A stretch of DNA of 64,000 nucleotides from Trachipleistophora hominis (lineage: Eukaryota; Microsporidia; Pleistophoridae): assembly GCA_000316135.1 (NCBI GenBank), contig JH993935.1, positions 147,107 through 211,106 on the forward strand, read 5' to 3'. The position numbers were made by a program, and so were the translations under genes. This document shows, one piece after another, positions 56,288 through 64,000 of this stretch. The stretch's first letter is position 1, and every line of letters begins with the position of its first letter. The notes under the pieces are model-generated. The model was given only the letters and a program-made list of their open reading frames with translations. It ran no database searches and was not told the DNA's origin.

Positions 56288-56298
56288 AACACGCATAA

Positions 56299-57285
56299 AT
56301 GGTGCAATCACTCTCCAAGCTGGTAATAGAAACAACGAAAAGAGCAAACCTTAAGACACGGCTCTTTAACACGATCGTATCACTTAATACGCAGTACAAC
56401 GGCTCAACGATGATATGTGAAGGATACACCGGCAGTACGAGGCACCTTTCAGGAACGTTCCGTGTAACGAAAGAAACAAAAATTAAGGTGTACAAAGGAA
56501 CTGCGCGTTTATTCTACGAATTGGTGATTGACATCGCAGTCAAGTACCGGATACTTGACCATTTCTTTAGAACGAACCGTTACAGGCGTATAGCAAAGAG
56601 CATGGGAATCAGCCGAACGGTGCTGCTGCACGGACCGGCAGGAACGGGCAAAAGTGCGCTGTGCCGTGCAATAGCCGCAAAAATAGCGGTGCGCACCAAA
56701 CACACAAAGACCGTGGAGGTGCACAGCGCACAGTACGTCTCCAAATTTTACGGCGAGAGCGCGCACAAATTGAACGAGCTCTTCAAGAGCGTAGACAAGC
56801 ACACCGTGGTGATAATTGATGAGGTGGACAGTTTGATCGTGAGCAGAGACCAGATCTGTGCGAGAAACGAGCCGCTGGACAGCATGCGCATTGTGAACAC
56901 GTTTCTTGTAAATTTGGACGTGAGCGGTTGTTTCTTGATGTGCACCACCAACCTGCTTGGAGTGGTTGACCGCGCATTCGTGGATAGGATGGACATGGTG
57001 GTACGGATGTACTATCCGTGCGAGCAGCACGTGCATAGGATGATTGTGAATGCCTTGCACGTGCTCATGCTCAAGAATGTAATCCGGTTTGAGGTGCTGC
57101 CCGATTGCTACGGACCGCCTAGCAAGCGAATGCTTGCGGTCAGCCGAGCCATAGGCACGGCAAGTGCCAGAAGAATCAAGAAAATGCTTTTCTGTGCGAT
57201 GCACAGGGACGTACGAACGGTTGATGATATTTTGGACCGGTTAGAGCGTATCATTGAGGAGCAGCGGGAGAATGAGCAGCTGTAA
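56299..57285 (+). CDS. PCH2: Pch2/TRIP13-family AAA+ ATPase
   Basis: A 328-residue AAA+ ATPase of the Pch2/TRIP13 type, which remodels HORMA-domain proteins (Hop1, Mad2) in meiotic recombination checkpoints and spindle-checkpoint control. Walker A GPAGTGKS (112-119), Walker B VVIIDEVDSL (170-179), the family-specific EPLDSMRIVNTFLVNLD (191-207), sensor-1 TTN and DRAFVDRMDM (224-233) with the arginine finger. TRIP13 has the parallel EPSDAIRVVNAVLTQID and DVAFVDRAD. Shorter than human TRIP13 (432): the N-terminal substrate-binding domain is reduced to about 65 residues. No CCC/GGG motif; instead a minisatellite ends 11 bp before the ATG. The C-terminal 25 residues are a charged helix. Confidence 0.88.
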   Translation: MVQSLSKLVIETTKRANLKTRLFNTIVSLNTQYNGSTMICEGYTGSTRHLSGTFRVTKETKIKVYKGTARLFYELVIDIAVKYRILDHFFRTNRYRRIAKSMGISRTVLLHGPAGTGKSALCRAIAAKIAVRTKHTKTVEVHSAQYVSKFYGESAHKLNELFKSVDKHTVVIIDEVDSLIVSRDQICARNEPLDSMRIVNTFLVNLDVSGCFLMCTTNLLGVVDRAFVDRMDMVVRMYYPCEQHVHRMIVNALHVLMLKNVIRFEVLPDCYGPPSKRMLAVSRAIGTASARRIKKMLFCAMHRDVRTVDDILDRLERIIEEQRENEQL

Positions 57286-58694
57286 GCGTAACGCACGTAA
57301 TTTACGAATGTTTACCACTGCATGTATTCTACGAGTTTATGTTACGATGCGTAGTTTAAAAATGAGTATTTTAGACATGATCATCCTTTACGTGTATTAT
57401 AAACGTATTAACAATTTTTACCTTTCCTATGTTTTATAAACAAATTAACAACGACCATCCTTTACGTGTTTTTCATTACAAAATCTTTCATTAAGGCGTA
57501 ATTCTAAAAATAAAGGTGTTGTACCATTAAATTAATATTCTTGCAATTAAAATGAATTTAAAAGGATACTTTCTATAAGAACGTTCTACATTAAAGAACA
57601 TCTTATGAGTAAACGTAATATTAAAGTATTGTATGGTAATAAAAGATGTTTCTCCTACTCTACCAAAAGATAAGAATATTTAATTAAACAGTTTATAAAA
57701 ATTGTTAGAACGGGACTTATTAATGTTAAGATGAAAGATTAGTTTTATAGCAAAGATTGATAAGAAAATACTTATCATACTGTGCATTCATTAATATCGT
57801 AATATCTGTAGTATAATGCATTCATTAATATATCGTATTCTTAGACAAGTAGAACATTTATTTCTACGTATTAAAACGTATTATTGTTATTACCAGTATT
57901 AATTATGGTTATTTACTTGTAAGTACTTGTACTATTATAATGATGTATGTGTTAGTATAAGATGAACAATTAAGGAAATATTGTTTAAGTAATATTTCTT
58001 ATATCATGTTAAATTATATTTCTTATTAATGAATGATATACTAAAAGAATGTTCAATATCTACGTAGTGTGTTAAGAATGTCTGTAGAATCTATCGATGT
58101 GTTGTATGTTATAGAATATTTAGATGTTTGTTACAACATGTAATCCTTGTTAATAGGTGTAATTAAAGATGAGTAGGATTAGTTTTTAATTTAAGAGACG
58201 TGGGATTAGTTTCTAATTTAAGAAGTTTAGAAACGAGGAATACGCTAAACAAAGGAATACGTTAAACAACGAAATAAAATAATAAAGAAAATATATCGTT
58301 AAATATTTATAATTCATAATTATGGTTAATTAAAATACGTTAAGATTGTAACAATGGTGTTAGTGACAGCTTTTATAACGATTGTATTAACTTTATTAGC
58401 AAATTGCTAATCTATTTAACTTATTATTATAATTTCACTGATCAATTGCTGTAATTGATCCAAATCGTAGAAATACTTCACATTTATAACACAAAACAAT
58501 CTATCGCTGTAAAATTACGTAGGAGGGGATTAAACACCGCTGCTCATATCAAAATTATCGCATCAAATTGATGATCTTAGAGAAATTAGGATCTCGTTCT
58601 CTTACTATTATAACACGTGCATCAGTTAACGTCTATTTTGCTTTTGCTCCTTGTGGTCATATACCATCGTTTAACGGCGGTTAAATTTCTGCCC
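57286..58694. other. AT-rich spacer
   Basis: No gene seen beyond short frames without start context. A GC-rich CCC lies directly before the next ATG. Confidence 0.5.
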
Positions 58695-59753
58695 ATGACC
58701 AAAGAACATAAATTTTGGGAGACTCAGCCTGTCGCAATAGACGCATCCAACACGAACATTACGCCCTTAAAGGGCGTAAGAAAGACACCGCTGGACCTTC
58801 CTTTCGGCTTACGCTTCGAATGCGCACAGCCCTCAGAATACCGGGACATTTACGCATTCCTACGCGACAACTACGTTGAGGACGATGTTGGCTCGTTCCG
58901 TCTCACCTATTCATACGAATTTCTGTGCTGGGAATTTGGTGGCAAGCGCACATGTCCAGACTACTGCGTGCTAGTCAAGGATGACCACACAATCATAGGC
59001 TTTGTATTTGCAAAAGAACATGACGTGGTAATTAACGGCACTAAACACGTTTTGGCATCGGTTAACTACCTCTGCATACACAAAACGTTCAGAAATAAGA
59101 ATCTGGCACCGCTGATGATTACAGAAATACAGCGGCGCGTTAATATGCGAGGAATAGCCTGTGCGATCTTTACTGGTGCGCTCAAACTGCCATTCTCAAT
59201 CTGTAGGGCTCAGTACTGGCACAAAATACTTGATTGTGAGTATCTGGCAAGCTGCAAATACATAAATTACTTTGTAGGGTACAAGCGACTTACCAGTCGG
59301 CGATGTAGACGGGCACGTGCAAGTGATTTGGCAGAGATAAGGCGATTAAACAACGAGTTGCACACGTATGCACTATATGAGGAGTTTTGTACGGAGATGC
59401 TTGCGTGCAACGAGCGTATTATGCAGTTCTATGTAATTGAGCACGATGGCGTGCTGCAAGCGTTCGGTTCGTTCTATTTTTTGAGCTCGTTGGCCGTCAA
59501 AAACGAAAAGGAGATCAAGGGCGCGTATCTCATGCATCTGGTAGGCCCTGCAAAGCAGGAACTGCTTGCTGAGATGATTGATGTGGCCTGTGAGCAAGGC
59601 GCACACGTGTTTAACGCACTTGCGATTGCGAACAGAGAAGGCATGTTTGAGGATCTTAAGTTTCTGCGTGGTACGGGATGGCTCAACTACTATTTTTTTA
59701 ATTATAGCACGCTGCCTATGACGAGCGGCGAAGTGAGCATGGTGCTGTTTTAA
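58695..59753 (+). CDS. NMT1: Glycylpeptide N-myristoyltransferase
   Basis: 352 residues from the first ATG (58695), which directly follows CCC (58692-58694); the longer open frame upstream lacks an ATG. Transfers myristate to N-terminal glycine of target proteins. Family landmarks: KFWETQPV near the N-terminus, FRLTYSYEFLCWEF, VNYLCIHKTFRNKNLAPLMITEIQRRVN (myristoyl-CoA site), an AxFTGA segment, TGWLNYYFFNY and the C-terminal VSMVLF, whose terminal carboxylate acts as catalytic base in this family. Two GNAT-like halves are complete. It lacks the variable basic N-terminal extension of yeast and human enzymes (ribosome targeting), as expected of a reduced genome. Confidence 0.96.
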   Translation: MTKEHKFWETQPVAIDASNTNITPLKGVRKTPLDLPFGLRFECAQPSEYRDIYAFLRDNYVEDDVGSFRLTYSYEFLCWEFGGKRTCPDYCVLVKDDHTIIGFVFAKEHDVVINGTKHVLASVNYLCIHKTFRNKNLAPLMITEIQRRVNMRGIACAIFTGALKLPFSICRAQYWHKILDCEYLASCKYINYFVGYKRLTSRRCRRARASDLAEIRRLNNELHTYALYEEFCTEMLACNERIMQFYVIEHDGVLQAFGSFYFLSSLAVKNEKEIKGAYLMHLVGPAKQELLAEMIDVACEQGAHVFNALAIANREGMFEDLKFLRGTGWLNYYFFNYSTLPMTSGEVSMVLF

Positions 59754-61435
59754 GGTTGAGATTTTAACTAAAATCGATCGAGTAGTGATAATTAAAGGCG
59801 TTGTTTACATGTGAGTATCAATCTTGGTAATAATATACGATTAAGTATTTTAATTTATTATAATTGGTGATTTATTGCAACTGAGACCAATAATTTAGTT
59901 GATATTAATACTGTTATTACGTTTAGAAATAATATTTTGATTTAGAATATACGACAAAGGATAATATCACATTGAGAAGTAAAAAAGCCTTTTAAACCCT
60001 CATAATGATAATTTAACAAAAAATATACGACTTATCTGCCATAAGGGGAATCGTTAATCATAATAAAAAATACAAAATGGAGAGGCTGCATTTAGACGTA
60101 AAATACGATCTAATAGTTGTTAGAAAAGGATATGCATACTTAAAACTTAATAATTTACCTCCTAACTACAATTTTGACTAAAAGGGAAATTAAATGCACG
60201 GTATTATCGTTAATATTTCTGTTCTTTCCTGTTGTTCAATTTTTCGTTAAAAGGGGTTTTACAGTTGAAAGCGCTTCATCCTCAAAATATTGACTAATAA
60301 TCCATTTTTATTTTGTTTCACTGTCATAAAACACTTTTATGTTAATTAGCACAATCTCATGTGTTTGCGCGCCAATTCTTTATCAGTGTGTATGAGAGTT
60401 GTTTGCAATAAAATTAGGTACCCATTCGAATAATTACTGTTGAGATGCACTCAGTTGTCTTTTATCTTAAGATTGGTTAGATCAAGATTACGCTTATCGT
60501 AACGCTACAGCACGTCCATCGTTCTAAATACGGTCTATTCTAACCTGATGATCAACAAAATAATGACGTATTTTACGACAAAACTTTTCATTTTTACTGT
60601 GGATATTGTTCTATCGTTATTTCTCAGCTACTCACACATCACCAATCTAGTTTGAATTACTAACTACTCACTACTCTATATTCTACGCTAGGACGTTTTC
60701 GAGAAATAAGAATGATTTTGAGGCCATAATTTTACCAGCTTTGCAAAACGGCACGTATTATAAACACCTCTTTATAAGTTTCAAATATTCACCTTTCCTA
60801 TGTGCCATAAATCATACACTTGTGTTTGCAGCAAAACAATGCATGTGATCAAAACAAATTAACTCTTCTCACATTTTGACAACAACTTTCTGAATTTTTT
60901 TAATGAAAGCCATTTAATTAACTCTTTTCACATTTTGACAACAACGTTTTGAATTCTTAACACGAATAGTACACACGTTTTTTAAAAAATTGAGAAATTG
61001 ATTTTTGTTGCAGTGTGCGAAGGTGGAGAGGATTAAATAAACTTATTTTTATTAATAAACAATTGAAAAATTAATTAAAAAATTCTACCTACAAAAACTC
61101 TGTATGTGTCATTAACAGCTCGAAGTCTTTAGATAAGTCTGTTTAATTACTTTTCCCACTGCCTGCTTATTCAAACAAACCTTCCTGACGCTCTCTGTAC
61201 CTACCGTAGTTCTGGTCATTGATTCAAAGCTAATCAACTCAAATACTTGATATTTATTATCACGCTTGTACAAAAAACCTAAATATTCTTGATGGTTTGT
61301 TAAATTATAACCTCTCACGTTCTATTTCTTTCTGATGACAATCTGTTCATTTAATCCTTTTAACCTTCGCACACTACAACTCTCACGTTCTATTATTCAT
61401 TCAAAAGAAAAAACCAAATTTTTTTTGCCCACAGA
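59754..61435. other. AT-rich spacer with an inverted repeat pair
   Basis: No firm gene. Contains a 34-codon ATG frame at 60077-60181 preceded by GGGG 27 nt upstream; a two-copy 59-bp repeat (AATTAACTCTTCTCACATTT at 60857 and its variant at 60916); and imperfect 30-bp inverted repeats at 61013-61042 and 61345-61374 (26 of 30 match) that bracket a minus-strand open frame 61112-61318, which has no ATG at its start. Confidence 0.5.
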
Positions 61436-61630
61436 ATGTACGCTGAAAGAAAGAGAAAGCGCTTTCAAAAAGAAGAAGTAACATTTGACGAGGCTTCTCG
61501 GCAGGCATTCCTGAACAGTTACAAAGGAAACAAGAAGAAAAAAGGGAAGAGCACGCGCGAAAGCAGAACTAATAAAAGAAGAAGACGAATGGATAGAAGA
61601 AAAGAGCTGCTTGGCAGAATGGATGGATAG
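61436..61630 (+). CDS. RRP17: Rrp17/NOL12-like ribosome-biogenesis protein, minimal form
   Basis: A 64-residue, very basic protein. The segment EEVTFDEASRQAFLNSYKGNKKKK (about 13-36) resembles the Nop25/NOL12 signature (VVFDEEARLEYLTGFHKRK), a nucleolar protein that in yeast (Rrp17) has 5'-3' exonuclease activity in large-subunit rRNA maturation. Only this N-terminal motif and a basic tail remain, against about 210-235 residues in human and yeast, so a catalytic role is unlikely and assignment is moderate. The start is supported by CCC at 61428-61430. Ends 26 bp from the convergent next gene. Confidence 0.62.
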   Translation: MYAERKRKRFQKEEVTFDEASRQAFLNSYKGNKKKKGKSTRESRTNKRRRRMDRRKELLGRMDG

Positions 61631-61656
61631 AATGTTTATTTACGGCTTTCTACGTC

Positions 61657-62091
61657 TTATGCAGTGCCGATTTCATGTTTAAGTGGCACCTTTATGTAAA
61701 ACTTACTTAGCACGACAAGCACATGTCCCTGAACGGCGTTTACCTCATATTCTTGTACGATGTGGAACTTAAATTTAAGGCGTGTTGTGCTATCACCGGC
61801 TATTCGTGTGCCCTTAAACATGCGGTTTTTATGTATGGCACCTGATAGCTCAGCAACGTTCAGTTGCAGCCTAAGATCGTTCAAATATACGTCAAATGGC
61901 GTATCATTGCATACGCTTACGCGTGTTTCTATGTACCCGTCCACTATGTCGATCGAAGCGATTTCTATTACCACGTTTTTCAGAATGTACACCATAAAGC
62001 ATACCACATACACGAATACGAGCAGTAAGAGCGCTATGGCAATTTTTAAGAATTTCTTGTTATTTTTGAAGAGCAGCAGCAGAAATAGCAT
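61657..62091 (-). CDS. Single-pass membrane protein with LEA2-like domain
   Basis: 144 residues. One strong membrane helix at about 14-36 (FLKIAIALLLLVFVYVVCFMVYIL) acts as signal anchor, followed by a beta-rich domain: IEIASIDIVDGYIETRVSVC, then NDTPFDVYLNDLRLQLNV and TRLKFKFHI, with the alternating pattern and NxxPF motif typical of LEA2/WHy domains. Such anchored LEA2 domains in fungi are found on vacuolar or plasma membranes. This is a pattern-based inference. No CCC/GGG run lies just before the ATG. Convergent with RRP17 at 26 bp, sharing the short 3' region. Confidence 0.7.
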   Translation of the reverse strand: MLFLLLLFKNNKKFLKIAIALLLLVFVYVVCFMVYILKNVVIEIASIDIVDGYIETRVSVCNDTPFDVYLNDLRLQLNVAELSGAIHKNRMFKGTRIAGDSTTRLKFKFHIVQEYEVNAVQGHVLVVLSKFYIKVPLKHEIGTA

Positions 62092-62273
62092 CGCAGATTG
62101 GCACTGTTTGTTTTTAAGAAATTAATTTGTGATGATAAATTGCGATCAGCAGTATGGCAACGATAAATAGACGTGTTTTATATTTATTACCTTGGTTGGG
62201 TGTATACATCGATTGCTGTTGCTACCACATGCTTTTCATAACTAAACTGTAATTCCACTAATCTTGGTAATAT

Positions 62274-62415
62274 TACCGTATTTTGTTACGATTCCGCCAC
62301 ATGTATCGGAAGCAAAATCTCATTTACGGCACAATGCTTTAATGTACCGTATTTTGTTACGATTCCGCCACATGTATCGGAAGCAAAATCTCATTTACGG
62401 CACAATGCTTTAATA
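62274..62415. repeat. 71-bp tandem duplication
   Basis: Units 62274-62344 and 62345-62415 (TACCGTATTTTGTTACGATT... to GCTTTAAT) are identical except at the last base, so the duplication is recent. Confidence 0.95.
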
Positions 62416-62955
62416 TTGGTGGTGTAATTTATATTAGCTCCATGTTTTTATTTTTATTGTATGTGAATAAAAAAACGTGTGGCCTTTTGTATTTCTTATT
62501 TCACGTTGCATGTTAATAATAAATGTGGACTTGGTAGATTAATGTAACATGTTAAAAGATTAATTGGTTTTAGAGTTAAAAATGTTCTTGCTAATATGTT
62601 ATATTACAATACTATTGCTATGATATGCGTTCTATATTTTTATTTAAAAAGGTTTACCTAAAAATTTGAACTTCTAAAGTCGCATTTAAATCCTCTAACA
62701 ATGTTTGCCAAAACTCTATTAACGCTCCTTTCATTATATTTATTCCTAGAAATGCTATTATTTATCAATATACGTACTTTACAACAAAATTATCCTCTGG
62801 TATTACGCATTTGATATAACAACCGGTCATCTTCTAAGAATAAAGACATCATGTTAAACCTCTCCTACGCAGGAAGGGACAATCAAGAAAAGTATATTCC
62901 TTGATAAATAAAGTGGCGTTATTATCAACATCCACATAAATGCAACATGTTAATA

Positions 62956-63174
62956 CCATCCTTATTCAATGAACCAAATGCTGGTGGTCATGGTCTGTCC
63001 TAGCAGATCAGAAGAGCGTGTTTGGTCAGGTATTGTGTATGAAGGAGATAATTAAATTGACTTTTGATTATAAAATGGGTAGGGTGTACAGCGGATCAGA
63101 AAAGCGTGTTTGGTCAGGTATTGTGTATGAAGGAGATAATTAAACTAACTGTTAAAAAAAACTGCCATCCTTAT
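62956..63174 (+). mobile_element. Near full-length group A retroposon, partly duplicated, with 10-bp duplication
   Basis: Begins ATGAACCAAATGCTGGTGGT at 62969. Two copies of the 3' half (GATCAGAAGAGCGTGTTTGG... to GGAGATAATTAAA) follow in tandem at 63006-63060 and 63093-63145, the second ending in GTTAAAAAAAACTG. Flanking direct repeat CCATCCTTAT at 62956-62965 and 63165-63174 (13 bp with one mismatch). The first copy holds a 28-codon frame 62969-63055 ending VYEGDN. Confidence 0.85.
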
Positions 63175-63394
63175 ACACAAGCCAGCACCATTACTAAACC
63201 AATGAGTTCATTTCATCGTACGTTTTTCAATGAGTAATATCGTTTTTTATTTTCACTACTCCAAAATGAAACACTCTGGTTCCGGGTACTAACTATGGCC
63301 GTGGATCTCTGATCGAAGTTTTCTGACCCAAAGCATCTTTGTTTACTTTTACCACCTCATTTTATCATACATCACACGAAATTGTTCTCCCCTC

Positions 63395-63994
63395 ATGGAA
63401 AAGTTTGCAAATTTCAATGACCCGATCACCGGACAAAACCCTTTTGCGCCATTACCACTCAAACAACCAACACTGCTCCGTGCCGTACACTTGATATACC
63501 GTGTGCCACTCTTCATACTATTTCTCATCGGTATAAACACCGTGCCTATGCTCATCACGATCAAGTGCACCAGAACAGCGTATAAAAAAATGGTATGTAA
63601 TTCAGTGAGCGTGTTCGATACGTTCGTACTTCGACATTTGTTTCCCGGGCACGCCCAGCTTTACGACGTGAATGCATTTACAGAATATGATGGTGCAGCC
63701 ATTCTGTTCATTGAAGAATGTGCAAGCAACGGAAAGATGGTAACCAAGTTTAAAAGTGACGTTCGATGTGATGGTGCACTCTTTATGAAGTATAGTAATG
63801 AATGTGTGTATGTTATGGGTAGTATGCTGCAGTTTTACTGGCGGTTCCTGATGTGTGATGGACGTGTTTCTGTGAAAGTTTGTGAGTTGAGGCACAGCGG
63901 GGAGTATGCGAGGGTGATTGGCGTGGCGAAGAGCGTGCTGGGCGTGAATGAGAAAAATAAATTTTTAGCGAAGACTGGCAGAGCAAAGCAATAA
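63395..63994 (+). CDS. Lysophospholipid-acyltransferase-like protein with altered active site
   Basis: 199 residues. N-terminal NFNDPITGQNPFAPL (6-20) resembles the NPF region before the first membrane helix of LPCAT-type acyltransferases; a helix follows at about 33-56. The acyltransferase signatures are recognisable but changed: motif I, normally NHxSxxD, reads NSVSVFD (69-75) with S in place of the catalytic histidine, and the EGT block reads FIEECASNGK (105-114) while TNGK..KFK spacing is kept. Probably an ER membrane protein derived from a phospholipid acyltransferase but possibly inactive. Shorter than usual (250 or more). CCCC at 63389-63392 supports the start. Confidence 0.6.
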   Translation: MEKFANFNDPITGQNPFAPLPLKQPTLLRAVHLIYRVPLFILFLIGINTVPMLITIKCTRTAYKKMVCNSVSVFDTFVLRHLFPGHAQLYDVNAFTEYDGAAILFIEECASNGKMVTKFKSDVRCDGALFMKYSNECVYVMGSMLQFYWRFLMCDGRVSVKVCELRHSGEYARVIGVAKSVLGVNEKNKFLAKTGRAKQ

Positions 63995-64000
63995 AGATAC

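Larger units (their letters stand above)
62092..63394. other. AT-rich spacer with a 71-bp duplication and a tandem retroposon
   Basis: No gene seen. Holds the listed 71-bp tandem duplication and the group A element 62956-63174. A further weak group A 5' match may lie at about 63280-63320. Confidence 0.5.

Noticed and set aside
61112..61318. 68-codon minus-strand frame as a gene
   Set aside because: Starts with GTG, no ATG in the first half, no CCC/GGG; listed only as content of the inverted-repeat region.

Overview
The window looks like chromosomal DNA of a microsporidian (fungus-related intracellular parasite) with an expanded, gene-poor, AT-rich genome. Evidence: eukaryotic proteins that are recognisable but shortened (NEP1/EMG1, NOP10, CDC73, CAF40, RRP17, MCM6, PCH2, zuotin), genes with almost no spacing requirement yet separated by kilobases of AT-rich filler, a CCC- or GGG-type motif directly upstream of most start codons (a known microsporidian promoter feature), homeodomain and forkhead regulators, actin, and rare short introns. 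A Trachipleistophora/Vavraia-like lineage would fit the size of the spacers, but the species is an inference. About 24 genes are supported; they cover roughly a quarter of the sequence. Two assembly gaps (32426-32463 and 49329-50288) are present. || Layout: 0.4-6.4 kb holds forkhead, NEP1, tRNA-Glu, two unknown genes and CDC73; 8.9 kb NOP10; 10.5-16 kb two related homeodomain genes in the same orientation; 19.6 kb actin; 26.5-33.4 kb an aspartyl aminopeptidase, MCM6 and phosphatidylserine decarboxylase, all three with in-frame repeat inserts; 35.6-38.4 kb a two-intron membrane-protein gene next to a decayed copy of itself; 40.3-48 kb small and secreted-protein genes plus a secreted-protein pseudogene; 48.1-49.3 kb a dead non-LTR retrotransposon running into a gap; 51.3-54.3 kb zuotin, a small membrane protein and CAF40; 56.3-64 kb PCH2/TRIP13, N-myristoyltransferase, RRP17, a membrane-anchored protein and a lysophospholipid-acyltransferase-like protein. 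The genes are mostly core housekeeping (rRNA modification, transcription elongation, deadenylation, replication, lipid metabolism) with no operon-like logic. || The most striking non-genic signal is a set of very short (about 45-200 bp) dispersed elements in three sequence groups (A, B, C). They share a 3' end built around TTAATTAAA followed by an A-rich tail, and at least nine copies are bracketed by direct repeats of 8-14 bp that look like target-site duplications. They are best explained as short or 5'-truncated retroposons mobilised by non-LTR retrotransposon machinery, a relic of which lies in the window. One sits within 40 bp of the aminopeptidase start codon, and one is nested in the reverse-transcriptase relic.
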